A stretch of DNA of 64,000 bases from Methanolinea sp. (GCA_018263335.1 JADFCY010000004.1:56516-120515); one strand, 5' to 3'. Positions 31,023 through 41,072 are shown, counted from the stretch's first letter. A program made the numbers and translations. The notes: generated by a model from the letters alone, not told the origin.

Positions 31023-31164
31023 TGATGCAAAAAGCATCACCTCGTGGGTGAGATGCCGGACCGGAATCAAGTGTGCTTGAGACTCAAAGTACCTCTTTTT
31101 GCACACGATCTCTATTTAGAAGGGTTATCCATGGTTCTCTTCTGCAGGGGGAACCCCGCCTGCA
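31023..31164. promoter_or_regulatory. intergenic tract with several inverted repeats between cfbA and the marker-9-type gene
   Basis: TGATGC-N5-GCATCA (31023-31039), GCATC...GATGC (31034-31056), TCAAG-TGTG-CTTGA (31067-31080), TGCAGG-N10-CCTGCA (31143-31164). Confidence 0.4.
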
Positions 31165-31246
31165 CATCCAACTTTTTATATCCATGAAAATTTAAATTTA
31201 TAAGAACTTCGGAGACCGCGATCTGTCCGGAGTCACGAGTCGTCCC

Positions 31247-32389
31247 ATGGAAGCGATGCGCAGTTACGAGAGGTATGGCCTGCTGCTGAATGAACGGGTG
31301 GTAAAAACACCGATTGCGGTCTCAGCGATGGCGGGAGTTGTTGACGCGGAGTACGCGCTGGCCCGCAGTGCACATATCGGGGCCGCGTTCCTTGGGGGCT
31401 ACTCGATCGATGCACCCACCATGGAGGCCAGCCGGAACCTGGCGGCCGCGGGGCGTCCGGAGTTTCTCTATGATGACCCAGTGGAAGCGCTCGCCGCGCA
31501 GGTCTCGCGGATGGCGCCATCAGATATCATCTGCGGACTGAACCTGAGGGCAGGCAGCGCCGAGTCACTTGCGGGTATCGCGTCGCAGATCGGTGACAGT
31601 GTCATCTACGAGATTGACGCACACTGCCGACAGGAACCCCTTGTAAGGGCACGATGCGGAGAGTATCTCCTTCGCCACACCGACCTCCTTGCAGAATTCG
31701 TCAGGGCGCTGAAACGCGAGGAGGTGACCGTTTCGGTCAAGATAAGAGCAGGGGTCAGTGCAGATGACCGCCTCCTGGCAAAAAAGATATGGAAGGCCGG
31801 GGGGGATATCATCCACGTGGACCTGATGGATTTTGGGTACCAGAAAGTCCGCCAGATACGCAACAGCAGTCCCCTGTTCATCATTGCCAACAACTCCATC
31901 AACTCCTTTGAAAAGATGAAGGACATGCTCTCTCACGGCGCCGATATGGTCTCCCTTGCCCGCCAGTCAGACGATCGGACACTCGCAGGCCTCGATGCCG
32001 CGATCTCGAGGTTCACAGGGGAGCATGGATGGTATAATGCGCCGAAGCAGCTCTGCAGGGGAGGGGATATCAGGTCCCTTGCGTTCTGCTGCATGCCTGT
32101 CAAAAACTGCCCCCTCATCCCGATGCTCGAAAAGATTGGGCTTTCCAGGGAGGATTACCTCGCTTTCAAGCAGAAGGCAGTTGAAGGGACTCCGCTTGAT
32201 TTCGGCAGCCAGACATGTTTTGGCAGCCTTGCCTGGTGCTGCAAGGATTCCTCCCCCTGCATGTTCAGGGAGATGACGCTCCGTGAGGCGGGGCTCTCCA
32301 GCAGGGAATACATGCGGCAGAAGAAACAGCTTGCTGATAAGATCATGCAGCATCTCTTCTATGAGCATGCGGAAACTCACCCGTGCTGA
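31247..32389 (+). CDS. methanogenesis marker protein 9-type protein (DUS-like TIM barrel + Cys-rich C-terminal domain)
   Basis: DUS-like barrel (VKIRAGVS...GADMVSLARQ) plus CCMPVKNCPLIPMLEKIGLS and CFGSLAWCCKDSSPCMFRE. Confidence 0.78.
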   Translation: MEAMRSYERYGLLLNERVVKTPIAVSAMAGVVDAEYALARSAHIGAAFLGGYSIDAPTMEASRNLAAAGRPEFLYDDPVEALAAQVSRMAPSDIICGLNLRAGSAESLAGIASQIGDSVIYEIDAHCRQEPLVRARCGEYLLRHTDLLAEFVRALKREEVTVSVKIRAGVSADDRLLAKKIWKAGGDIIHVDLMDFGYQKVRQIRNSSPLFIIANNSINSFEKMKDMLSHGADMVSLARQSDDRTLAGLDAAISRFTGEHGWYNAPKQLCRGGDIRSLAFCCMPVKNCPLIPMLEKIGLSREDYLAFKQKAVEGTPLDFGSQTCFGSLAWCCKDSSPCMFREMTLREAGLSSREYMRQKKQLADKIMQHLFYEHAETHPC

Positions 32390-33182
32390 CCGGGCACAGC
32401 TGGCGATGGTACTTGAGGTTTCTGCGTACCCAAAACCAGGAAACGTCGATCGCTGCCATGATTACGTGACGACAAGGCTCGAACATTTCCTTGCATCAGC
32501 GATATTGGCCCGCCCGGCGCTCGAGGCAGCGGAAAGGGGCGAAAACGGCCCCGGGCACCTCATTCACCAGGCGGTGGAATGCACCTCCGGCCACAGGGGC
32601 GGAAACACCCATTTTGGTGCATTTATCCTTCTGATCCCCCTCGTCATGGGAGGAGACATCCCCGGTGCAGCCAAGATCGTGTCACACACTTCGGTTGACG
32701 ATGCCGTGGAATTTTACCGGGCGTTTGGAAAGACAGAAGTGAGAGTCATCCAGGGGCATGAACTGGATGTCCATGACCCATCATCCATCATGGAGATCCG
32801 ATCCCGCGGGATGACACTCTACGACCTCATGCTCTACTCTGCACCTCGTGACATGGTGGCACGGGAATGGATCAACGGCTTTGAGATGACCAGGAGGGGT
32901 GCAGACCTGATACATGCAGCCGGATGCGGCCAGCAGGCGGTAGTTGAGGCGTTTCTTGGGCTCCTCGCACTCGAGCCGGATACGTTCATTGTCAAGAAAC
33001 ACGGCCCCGATGTCGCATGGAAGACAATGGAGAAGGCAAGAGAGGTGAGGGAGGGATTGCGCGATCTCCAGGCATTTGACCAGGAATGCATCGACAGGGG
33101 CATCAACCCGGGATCCATCGCAGACATTATCATCGCCGCCCTCTACATAGCCCTTGGGGAAGGATGGGAATGGGATTGTTAA
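32361..33182 (+). CDS. triphosphoribosyl-dephospho-CoA synthase (CitG)-like protein
   Basis: LEVSAYPKPGNVDRCHDY, GHRGGNTHFGAFILLIPLV; overlaps the previous gene. Confidence 0.82.
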   Translation: MSMRKLTRADRAQLAMVLEVSAYPKPGNVDRCHDYVTTRLEHFLASAILARPALEAAERGENGPGHLIHQAVECTSGHRGGNTHFGAFILLIPLVMGGDIPGAAKIVSHTSVDDAVEFYRAFGKTEVRVIQGHELDVHDPSSIMEIRSRGMTLYDLMLYSAPRDMVAREWINGFEMTRRGADLIHAAGCGQQAVVEAFLGLLALEPDTFIVKKHGPDVAWKTMEKAREVREGLRDLQAFDQECIDRGINPGSIADIIIAALYIALGEGWEWDC

Positions 33183-33742
33183 GAGAGGGTATCAACGAGG
33201 TCATTGCCACCACCCACTGGAACGCTGCGCCGATGGGAATCATATCCCGTGGCGGGAACCAGAGGATGGTGGTCTTTTACGGCAGTCATACTGCAGAGAA
33301 TATCAGGGACCATGGGTGGGTTGTCGCAAACATCATTTTCGACCCCGTCGTGTACGTTGAAACTGCATTCGGGGATTTGGGCAGGGAGAGGTTCGTCCCC
33401 GAAAAGGTGGGGGACCGCTGGGTGCAGCGCCTCGCCGGCGCGGAAGCCTGGGCGGCATTCGAAGCGCACGTGACCAGGGAGACGGATGAGGCGATGGTGG
33501 TGGATCTCACGCCCCTCTACGAACAGATGCTCACATGTGCCGTACACCCGGTCAACAGGGGCTTTTCCAGTGTGATCGAGGCGACGGTCCATGCAACGCG
33601 GTACGTGATGGGAAGAGATGCCGCGCTGCTGGACCTTATCAGGCACCATGCCTCCATAATACGCAGATGTGGGGGGAAAAGGGAGATGGAAGCCCTTGCC
33701 CTCCTGCAGACGCACCTCCCGAAAGAGGCGGTCCTTTCCTGA
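33170..33742 (+). CDS. DUF447 family protein
   Basis: REGINEVIATTHWNAAPMGIISRGG...NPVNRGFSSVIEATVHATRY-type pattern; overlaps the CitG-like stop. Confidence 0.75.
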   Translation: MGLLREGINEVIATTHWNAAPMGIISRGGNQRMVVFYGSHTAENIRDHGWVVANIIFDPVVYVETAFGDLGRERFVPEKVGDRWVQRLAGAEAWAAFEAHVTRETDEAMVVDLTPLYEQMLTCAVHPVNRGFSSVIEATVHATRYVMGRDAALLDLIRHHASIIRRCGGKREMEALALLQTHLPKEAVLS

Positions 33743-33743
33743 G

Positions 33744-34739
33744 TCAGCAGACTCGCGGGACCGGGTCTCCCACCGGGGGTTCGATGAAACGCTCGCCGCC
33801 GACGGAAGTCTCCATGATCACGTGGGACCCTTCAACCACCTCGCCGATTATTGCAGCATCTTTCCCGTAATGATGCGAACGCATCGCTTCGAGTACCGCT
33901 TCGGCATCGCAGGCAGGAACCCCCATCACCACTTTCCCTTCGTTTGCGACCTGGAGCGGGTCTATCCCCAGCATGTCGGCAACGCTTCTCACGCTCCTCC
34001 TGATCGGGAGGTCAGCTTCTGATATCCGGACCGAGACTCGGCTCTTCCTGGCCATCTCGTTGATGGCGCTGGCAAATCCTCCCCTCGTCGGGTCTTTCAT
34101 GGCATGGACCTCTCCCGCAGCCATGGCCTTCTCGACAAGCCCCCACAGGGGTGCGACATCTGATGCGAGCTGGCTGCCAAGAGCGAGTTCGGCCCGCTCG
34201 GCCATTATCGTCATCCCGTGGTCACCAAGTGTCCCGTTCACAAGGATGCGGTCACCGGGCCGGAGGCCGTTGTCCCTGACGATCCGGTCAGCAATGCCGA
34301 TGCCCGCAGTATTCACCGTGATCCCGTCCAGCGCACCCTTCTCGAGGACCTTCGTGTCGCCCGTAACAAGACTTGCCCCGCATTCGCCAAGGGCAACGTC
34401 CATAGAGCGCACGATGCGCTCCAGATCCGCACTCTCAAAGCCCTCCTCGATGATCATCCCGCAGGAGAGGGCGATCGGCCTTCCGCCCATCATGGCAAGG
34501 TCGTTGACGGTCCCGCATACTGCGATCCTCCCGATGTCGCCGCCAGGGAAGAAGATTGGCCGGACCACGTGGGAGTCGGTCGTGAAGACGAGGTTTACGC
34601 CCCCGATCGGGATTACCGCACCGTCATCGAGCGATTCAAGCCCTATTCCACCAGCATTGCGGTGCTCGAACCGCGTGAGTATCTGGAGGAGTTCCCCCAT
34701 CACCTCTCCCCCCGCGCCATGCATAAGGTTGACCTTCAT
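33744..34739 (-). CDS. hypE: hydrogenase maturation protein HypE
   Basis: MHGAGGEVMGELLQIL, ESLDDGAVIPIGG, ending PPVGDPVPRVC (C-terminal Cys). Confidence 0.93.
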   Translation of the reverse strand: MKVNLMHGAGGEVMGELLQILTRFEHRNAGGIGLESLDDGAVIPIGGVNLVFTTDSHVVRPIFFPGGDIGRIAVCGTVNDLAMMGGRPIALSCGMIIEEGFESADLERIVRSMDVALGECGASLVTGDTKVLEKGALDGITVNTAGIGIADRIVRDNGLRPGDRILVNGTLGDHGMTIMAERAELALGSQLASDVAPLWGLVEKAMAAGEVHAMKDPTRGGFASAINEMARKSRVSVRISEADLPIRRSVRSVADMLGIDPLQVANEGKVVMGVPACDAEAVLEAMRSHHYGKDAAIIGEVVEGSHVIMETSVGGERFIEPPVGDPVPRVC

Positions 34740-35077
34740 TCGTCGCTCACCTCGATCTCGATGTTGGTCACCAGTATCTCCTTCCCCTTCACAAGTTCCG
34801 GGAGCCCCCCGCACCGCGGGCATGCGAATCGCTCTCCTCCCTCGTATCCGCAGGTGCAGCGGGAGAGCGGAGGGGTGACCGACACCGCGAGGCTTGCGCC
34901 CTTCATCAGGGGGTCATCCTCGATGAGGGTCCCAAAGAGGAAGCTGACCTGCTCGGGGCTGGCCATTGCCATCTCTCCGAACTCCACGCTCACCTTCCTG
35001 ACCTCGCGTGCGCCATGCTCGGTCGCCGCTTTCCGGGCGGTGGCATAGATATCATATGCGATACTGAATTCGTGCAT
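34736..35077 (-). CDS. hypA: hydrogenase maturation nickel protein HypA
   Basis: MHEFSIAYDIYATARKAA; CTCGYEGGERFACPRCG zinc site; overlaps hypE. Confidence 0.92.
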   Translation of the reverse strand: MHEFSIAYDIYATARKAATEHGAREVRKVSVEFGEMAMASPEQVSFLFGTLIEDDPLMKGASLAVSVTPPLSRCTCGYEGGERFACPRCGGLPELVKGKEILVTNIEIEVSDE

Positions 35078-35307
35078 GCAGGAATGCCCCTTCAGAAATC
35101 CCCCTTCACTCCGTTTTTTTCGTTTTATTGACGTGGGATATGCCGGGGGAGATGATGAGTCAATATATATGGGAGGGCCGGGCATAAATCATTCCCTGTT
35201 GCTCTCCAGGGCCCAAATATCCTGTAAAACCGTGAGTTACGGTCACGTGGGGAATGGAGGTCCAAAGCCTCCTGTCCCACACCACTCCCGTCTCCCAATA
35301 CTACTGA

Positions 35308-36417
35308 TCAACGCGCCTTCTTTCTCCCGGAAGACGATTTCCCTTCGTGGTGAGTGATCTGCAGGCCTCTGTTGTCCACCGCGGTCACGACTGCGACCTG
35401 GAGGCCGAGGTTGTGCACGATCCGCTCGATCTCGTCTCTCCCTTTTGACGTGATGATCGCAACGGATGGCCCGACAGAGCTCATCCCGACGAACTCGAGC
35501 CCGGCTTCCCGCAGGAGGCTCATATACCGGTAAATCGCATAACTGTGGTGCTCCACCTCGGCCCTCTTCGAGCCGCGGAACTCGATCTCCCAGATGATAT
35601 TCCCAATCTTTTCAAGGTCATCTCTCTCAAGGGCAGGGATAAGGTCCATCAAGATCATGTAGGCCTTGATCTCGCGGTCACGGTAATCGAGGACCCTGGC
35701 CTTGTTCATCAGCAGGTCAAACTCCTGGGTACCTGCGGAAGAGATGTCTGTAGGGGGGATCACGATGAATACGTTCTTTCCTTCCGCAAACGGGTGGTGG
35801 TAGACGAGGGCGAGCTCGTCGCCCGTGACCGCCATGCCGCCGTGAATGCTCACCGCAGGCCCCACTCCCGTCTCGAAGCCAAAGGCGACGTTCCCATCGA
35901 TGGTCTCCTCGACGTAATTATATCCGATCATCCGCCGGAGCTGGTCGCTCTCAAACGGAGATCCCACTGCATAATTGAGGGCATGGGCGAGGGATATCAT
36001 GATCGTGCTCGTTGAGCCAAGACCGACATGCTGGTGCTGGTGGTCTTTGGCCCTGATGGCAAATCCCCCTTTATAACCCGAGATCTCCCTGAAGACCTCG
36101 ACAAAATGCCGGATGATTGCCGGTCGGTTGTAGTCGATCTCGACCCCCTTTTCGATGCACCTGGCCTCCACGCTGCAGTAGAGCTGGATGGCAAACCCCA
36201 CCCCGCCGCCGCCTGGCCGGGCAGGTGAGAACCTGTTCATGTCCAGCACGGTTAAGTGGATCCTTGCCGGGGCCCTGACCTCCACAGTTCCCTTGACAGG
36301 AGCGAGTGAGGCAGGGCGTTCTATGCCGAGGGTCCTGATCTGCGTGCATGGGGGGAAGGAATTGAACTCGTACTCGACCAGGTCAAGGTCTCCGCCCCGA
36401 ATCTTCATGGTTGCCAT
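35308..36417 (-). CDS. beta-ribofuranosylaminobenzene 5'-phosphate synthase (methanopterin biosynthesis)
   Basis: GHMP-type protein: VRAPARIHLTVLDMNRFSPARPGGGGVGFAIQL, HQHVGLGSTSTIMISLAHA. Confidence 0.88.
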   Translation of the reverse strand: MATMKIRGGDLDLVEYEFNSFPPCTQIRTLGIERPASLAPVKGTVEVRAPARIHLTVLDMNRFSPARPGGGGVGFAIQLYCSVEARCIEKGVEIDYNRPAIIRHFVEVFREISGYKGGFAIRAKDHQHQHVGLGSTSTIMISLAHALNYAVGSPFESDQLRRMIGYNYVEETIDGNVAFGFETGVGPAVSIHGGMAVTGDELALVYHHPFAEGKNVFIVIPPTDISSAGTQEFDLLMNKARVLDYRDREIKAYMILMDLIPALERDDLEKIGNIIWEIEFRGSKRAEVEHHSYAIYRYMSLLREAGLEFVGMSSVGPSVAIITSKGRDEIERIVHNLGLQVAVVTAVDNRGLQITHHEGKSSSGRKKAR

Positions 36418-36438
36418 AAGGATATACCTGACACCAGA

Positions 36439-37047
36439 TCACTGCCGATCAAAGTAAATATTCTTGCCGGATGCCGAAAGCGGGATCCCGTATGCGATGG
36501 TGCATGCGGGGAGCCATCCCAGTGAAAGGGCCGCGGCGCCTGCCGTGTACATCACCCTGTTGTCAACATTATGGATTGACGCGGTCTTGACCGCGGATCC
36601 GACCGCGATGCCAAGGTCTGAAACCTTGACTATGCAGTTCGGCCCGCGAAACGGCGCGGTTCCGCCGCCTTTGCCGGTTGCCTCCACCATCTCATCGCAC
36701 GACAGAAACCCGCATCCCTGGCAGTTGATCCCCACCGGTTCCTGCCCTCTCACCCCGATAAGGAGGCATGCGCGTGATGCGGAGACATTCCCCGCATCCC
36801 TGGAAAAGATGGAGAGCCCCAGGCTTTTTGAGAGCCGCTCCATCTCTTCTGCAAGGGGTGCGAGATCTCCGGGCCCCGCGATGACGCATACCAGCGAGTC
36901 TTTTCCTTTGCCTTTCGGTGCAGTCCGGGCAGAGAGCGCCATCAGCCGGGCAACCGTCATCACCGCATCGTCTTCAGCGTGCATGGAAGGTGATTTGACC
37001 TCAACTGATATGAGTCCTGGGGAATCTCTCAAGATGTGGGATCCCAC
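36439..37047 (-). CDS. DUF2148 ferredoxin-domain protein
   Basis: INCQGCGFLSCDEM Cys motif; DAGNVSASRACLLIGV. Confidence 0.75.
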   Translation of the reverse strand: MGSHILRDSPGLISVEVKSPSMHAEDDAVMTVARLMALSARTAPKGKGKDSLVCVIAGPGDLAPLAEEMERLSKSLGLSIFSRDAGNVSASRACLLIGVRGQEPVGINCQGCGFLSCDEMVEATGKGGGTAPFRGPNCIVKVSDLGIAVGSAVKTASIHNVDNRVMYTAGAAALSLGWLPACTIAYGIPLSASGKNIYFDRQ

Positions 37048-37132
37048 ATGGAAATCATTATGCTGGTGGATTCTCCAGGATAGAGTGCGTCAATCATTTC
37101 CCATACTCAACGGTACAGGAGAGAAGCAGCGA

Positions 37133-37291
37133 ATGGATTCATATCAATGCATGATTTGCGGGCACATCTATGATCCCGGAAAGGGAGAACCCTCAATGAA
37201 TATTTTGGCAGGAACAGACTTTAAAGACCTCCCTTCTGGCTGGAGGTGCCCGGTCTGCCAGGCGACTCCCGACAAGTTCAGGATTGTGTGA
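37133..37291 (+). CDS. rubredoxin
   Basis: 52 aa: MDSYQCMICGHIYDPGKGE...LPSGWRCPVCQATPDKF with two CxxC motifs. Confidence 0.96.
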   Translation: MDSYQCMICGHIYDPGKGEPSMNILAGTDFKDLPSGWRCPVCQATPDKFRIV

Positions 37292-37300
37292 GCGGTAATC

Positions 37301-38488
37301 ATGGTTGTCCGGGAGATCGCACCAAGTATATACTCTGTCGGGGCGCTCGACTTTGACAGGCGCCTCTTCGACAGTCTCATTCCCCTCCCGCAGGGGACCA
37401 GTTACAACTCGTATCTCGTGAAGGGAACCAAAAAGACGGCTCTCATCGACACGGTTGACCCGACCACCGAGATCGACCTTGTCACAAACCTCGTGAAGGC
37501 CAAGGTTGACACTATCGATTACCTTGTCGTCAACCATGCCGAGCAGGACCATTCCGGGTCATTGCCAATGATCGCCGAGCTCTTCCCCCAGGCAAAGGTG
37601 GTCACAAACGAGAAGTGTGTCGATATGGTCACGCATCTCCTCGATATCGGCAGCGAGCGCTGCGTGGTCATCAAGGACCGCGAGACGCTCGACCTCGGGG
37701 GAAAGACGCTCGAGTTCCTGATTACGCCATGGGTCCACTGGCCGGAGACGATGCTCACCTATGCCCGGGAAGACCGGGTGCTCTTCTCCTGCGATCTCTT
37801 CGGATCGCACATGGCCGAGAGCACCCTCTTGGTGAATGACTGGAAGATGGTCTATCAGTCGGCAAAGCGGTATTACGCCGAGATCATGATGCCTTTTACA
37901 TCGAGTATCAGGGAGCACATGCAGAAGATTGACACGCTTGAGATTGCCATGATAGCACCGAGCCACGGTCCCGTATACCGGGAGCCGCGCCTCATTCTCG
38001 ATGCATACCGCGACTGGACAGGCGGCCAGGTGAAAAACGAGGTGGTCATCCCGTACGTGAGCATGCACGGGAGCACGGAGAAGATGGTGGACTACCTCAC
38101 AGGGGCGCTGATCGAGCGGGGAATACGGGTACTCCCGTTCAACCTCGTGGTCACCGACATAGGTGAACTTGCAATGGCCCTCGTAGACGCCGCAACCGTC
38201 GTGATTGGGACTCCCACGGTCATCTTCGGCCCTCATCCCCAGGCAGTCTACGCCACGTACCTTGTCAACCTGCTCCGTCCCAAGACCCGGTTCGTCTCGG
38301 TGATTGGAAGTTACGGATGGGGCGGGAGGACCATCGAGATTCTGAAAGGAATGCTCACCCGCATGGAACCCGAACTCCTGGATCCCGTCTACATCAAGGG
38401 AGCTCCGGGAGTAAAAGACCTCAAGCAGCTCGACCTTCTGGCAGATGCCATCGCATCCAAGCACAGGGAGATCGGGGTTCTCACGTAG
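37301..38488 (+). CDS. fprA: flavodiiron protein / F420H2 oxidase FprA
   Basis: VNHAEQDHSGSLP diiron motif; flavodoxin domain PYVSMHGSTEKMVDYL. Confidence 0.92.
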   Translation: MVVREIAPSIYSVGALDFDRRLFDSLIPLPQGTSYNSYLVKGTKKTALIDTVDPTTEIDLVTNLVKAKVDTIDYLVVNHAEQDHSGSLPMIAELFPQAKVVTNEKCVDMVTHLLDIGSERCVVIKDRETLDLGGKTLEFLITPWVHWPETMLTYAREDRVLFSCDLFGSHMAESTLLVNDWKMVYQSAKRYYAEIMMPFTSSIREHMQKIDTLEIAMIAPSHGPVYREPRLILDAYRDWTGGQVKNEVVIPYVSMHGSTEKMVDYLTGALIERGIRVLPFNLVVTDIGELAMALVDAATVVIGTPTVIFGPHPQAVYATYLVNLLRPKTRFVSVIGSYGWGGRTIEILKGMLTRMEPELLDPVYIKGAPGVKDLKQLDLLADAIASKHREIGVLT

Positions 38489-38583
38489 GGGGAGGACAGG
38501 AATCCTTTTTTTGGGGGGAGATATCTGCCGGTACTCTTTCGAGGGACCCTTTCCCAGTGGATTGACCTGACAAGGGATTTTAT

Positions 38584-39546
38584 ATGAGTGCGTCTTCCGT
38601 TTTCAAGGATATTCTCTCTTCGTCCGGCTACGTGTACCTCATAGGAGTTGCAGGGGACAGTGGTTCCGGGAAGACCACCTTCACCGCGGCGATAAAAAAC
38701 CTGATAGGAGAAGACCTTGTCTCTACCATCTCACTTGATGATTACCATCTCTACGACAGGAAAGAGAGAGATGCGAGGAAAATTACCCCTCTCTCACCCG
38801 AGGCAAACGATTTTTCCTCCCTCGAACGCGATGTCGGGAGGCTGAAGCAGGGGCTCGCGATTGAGAAGAACTGGTACAACCACGAGACAGGCACGATAGA
38901 AGGGCCGGTCTCCTTCAGGCCCACAAAGATCATCATCCTCGAAGGCCTGCACCCCCTCTTTTCCCCGGGAGTCCGCACACACCTCGACTTCTCGTTCTTC
39001 GTGGACCCTGCGCCTGACGTAAAAAGGGAATGGAAACTCAAGAGGGATATCGGGACAAGGGGATATACCGAGCAGGCGGTCCGAAGGGAAATGGCCCTTC
39101 GCGAATCGGATTACCTCTCGTTCGTCGCTCCGCAGCGAGAGTATGCACGGGGGATAATCGGGATATCCTTTTCCCGGTATGGACGGAGCCTCGGATGGAA
39201 AGAGAACATTTACCGGGTATCCCTTGCCCTCGAACCCCTCCCCGGGATACCTGAGAGGATATGGATGCAGTTTGACCTCGGTGGAGTCCTTTCCGGGCGA
39301 ACAAGACCATGCAGCGTCGAGTACATGCCTGTGGTTGAGAAAAGCCGTTCCATGGGGAAGGTCGAGCTCGACGGGGGGTTCCCCTGCGAATCGGCTGACT
39401 CCATCTCTTCCCTCCTGGAAGAGCAGACAGGTGTCGACCCCCGCGGTCATCTTCTGCAGTGCCCGCTTCTTACCCCGACCGACCTGATGCAATTGATCGT
39501 CTGCTGGAGGATAATCTCGCACCGCCTCTCCATAGAGAAGGAGTGA
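38584..39546 (+). CDS. phosphoribulokinase/uridine kinase family protein (archaeal PRK-like)
   Basis: GVAGDSGSGKTTFTAAI, SLDDYHLYDRKERDARKITPLSPEANDF, LEGLHPLFSPGVRTHLD. Confidence 0.85.
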   Translation: MSASSVFKDILSSSGYVYLIGVAGDSGSGKTTFTAAIKNLIGEDLVSTISLDDYHLYDRKERDARKITPLSPEANDFSSLERDVGRLKQGLAIEKNWYNHETGTIEGPVSFRPTKIIILEGLHPLFSPGVRTHLDFSFFVDPAPDVKREWKLKRDIGTRGYTEQAVRREMALRESDYLSFVAPQREYARGIIGISFSRYGRSLGWKENIYRVSLALEPLPGIPERIWMQFDLGGVLSGRTRPCSVEYMPVVEKSRSMGKVELDGGFPCESADSISSLLEEQTGVDPRGHLLQCPLLTPTDLMQLIVCWRIISHRLSIEKE

Positions 39547-39614
39547 GGCGACACCCCCCATTCAGCCAGAGGCAAATATACATCAGCCGGGAAGTGCCAA
39601 CCATTCAGGTAGGC

Positions 39615-41072
39615 ATGGGCAGGATACGGTATTTCTCCGCCGTTCTCGGCGAGCTTGGTGAGATGCTTGTCTTCATCAGCCCCCTTACTCTTCTCCCCCT
39701 TCCGGTTGCAGTGATCTTCAGGGAATGGGACATGCTCCTGCCGCTGGCCCTGGTGCCTGCATTGTTCTTCTGCAGCGGTTCTCTCCTGAATTACCTCCCC
39801 AGGAGAAGAGAAGATGTCCGTTTTTCCGCCGCACTCTGCTCGGTGGCACTTGTATGGCTTGCCTTTGCCCTCATCTCCTGCATTCCTTTCATGCTGGTGC
39901 TTGACATCTCACTTACCGATGCGCTCTTTGAGTCCATGGCGGGATGGACCGGGACTGCGTTCTCTTTCCTCAGGGGGATCGATTCGCTCCCTGAGAGCCT
40001 CCTCTTCTGGAGGACCTACATGCAGTGGATCGGGGGCCTTGCAGTGATCTCGCTCTCACTCACGCTGGCGTTCCGATCCGGTCTTGATACATCCCCGCTC
40101 TTCCGGGCAGAGAGGAGGGCCGAGCGGATCCTCCCCAGTGTCATTGCAAACGGGAAGGAGATATGGGCGGTCTACATCCTCCTCACAGTCGTGTCTGCGG
40201 GCCTCATAATGGTTGCAAGGGTTCCGCTCTGGGATGCGCTGAACCTGGCGCTTTCGGGAATCTCGACTGGGGGGTTCATACCGAGGGCGGGCGGGATACT
40301 CTCGTACCAGAACCCCTTCCTCGAGGCAGTCCTTATCCCCGTGATGATATTCGGCTCGACCCCCTTTACCCTCTATTACATGACCTACAGGAGCAGGAAG
40401 ATCTCCTTCTTCTCCGAAGAGCAGGTCAGGCTCCTCCTCATCTTCCTCACGTTCGGTGCATTGATTGTCATCGCGGATCTGTTTTTCCTCGCAGGACTGC
40501 CGGTTGAAGAATCGATTCGCCAGGGTATCTTCATGACCACGTCAGCCGTCAGTACAACGGGGTTCCAGAATGCCAATCCCCACCTGTATCCCGCCGTCAC
40601 GGTAGTCTTTCTCACGATGCTCATCTTTATCGGGGGATCGAGCGGAAGCGCTGCGGGGGGTGTCCGGCTCTCGAGAATAGCTCTCGGGTATCGCGGGATC
40701 ATCTGGTGGTTCAGGCGGGCATTTGTCCGGAGCAGGGTGCTGGTCCCCTTCAAGTACGAGGGGAGGAACATCCCGATCGAAGTCGCAGAGCCTGAACTAT
40801 CGAAGAGCATGCTTGTGATCATCCTCTCGGTCATCACGGTCTTCATTGCCACGATGATTGTCCTGCAGGTTCACATCACCGCGTTTGGGTTGACTGACCT
40901 CGTCTTTGAGATCGTCTCTGCCCTCAGTTCATGCGGAATGACAACAGGGTACGTCAATCCCTCTATGCCATTCCTCTCCAAGTGGGTGTTCATCGTGGTC
41001 ATGTGGGTCGGGCGGCTGGAGATTCTCCCGGTTATCGTCCTGGGCATGGGGCTGGTCCAGGGCAGGGACTGA
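39615..41072 (+). CDS. trkH: TrkH-type potassium transporter membrane subunit
   Basis: ALFESMAGWTGTAFSFL, YMQWIGGLAVISLSL, ISTGGFIPR, TTSAVSTTGFQN, SSCGMTTGYVNP selectivity-type loops. Confidence 0.92.
   Translation: MGRIRYFSAVLGELGEMLVFISPLTLLPLPVAVIFREWDMLLPLALVPALFFCSGSLLNYLPRRREDVRFSAALCSVALVWLAFALISCIPFMLVLDISLTDALFESMAGWTGTAFSFLRGIDSLPESLLFWRTYMQWIGGLAVISLSLTLAFRSGLDTSPLFRAERRAERILPSVIANGKEIWAVYILLTVVSAGLIMVARVPLWDALNLALSGISTGGFIPRAGGILSYQNPFLEAVLIPVMIFGSTPFTLYYMTYRSRKISFFSEEQVRLLLIFLTFGALIVIADLFFLAGLPVEESIRQGIFMTTSAVSTTGFQNANPHLYPAVTVVFLTMLIFIGGSSGSAAGGVRLSRIALGYRGIIWWFRRAFVRSRVLVPFKYEGRNIPIEVAEPELSKSMLVIILSVITVFIATMIVLQVHITAFGLTDLVFEIVSALSSCGMTTGYVNPSMPFLSKWVFIVVMWVGRLEILPVIVLGMGLVQGRD

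Noticed and set aside
37559-38464. 301-aa minus-strand ORF antisense to fprA
   Set aside because: Mirror-frame artefact; fprA on the plus strand has full flavodiiron motifs.
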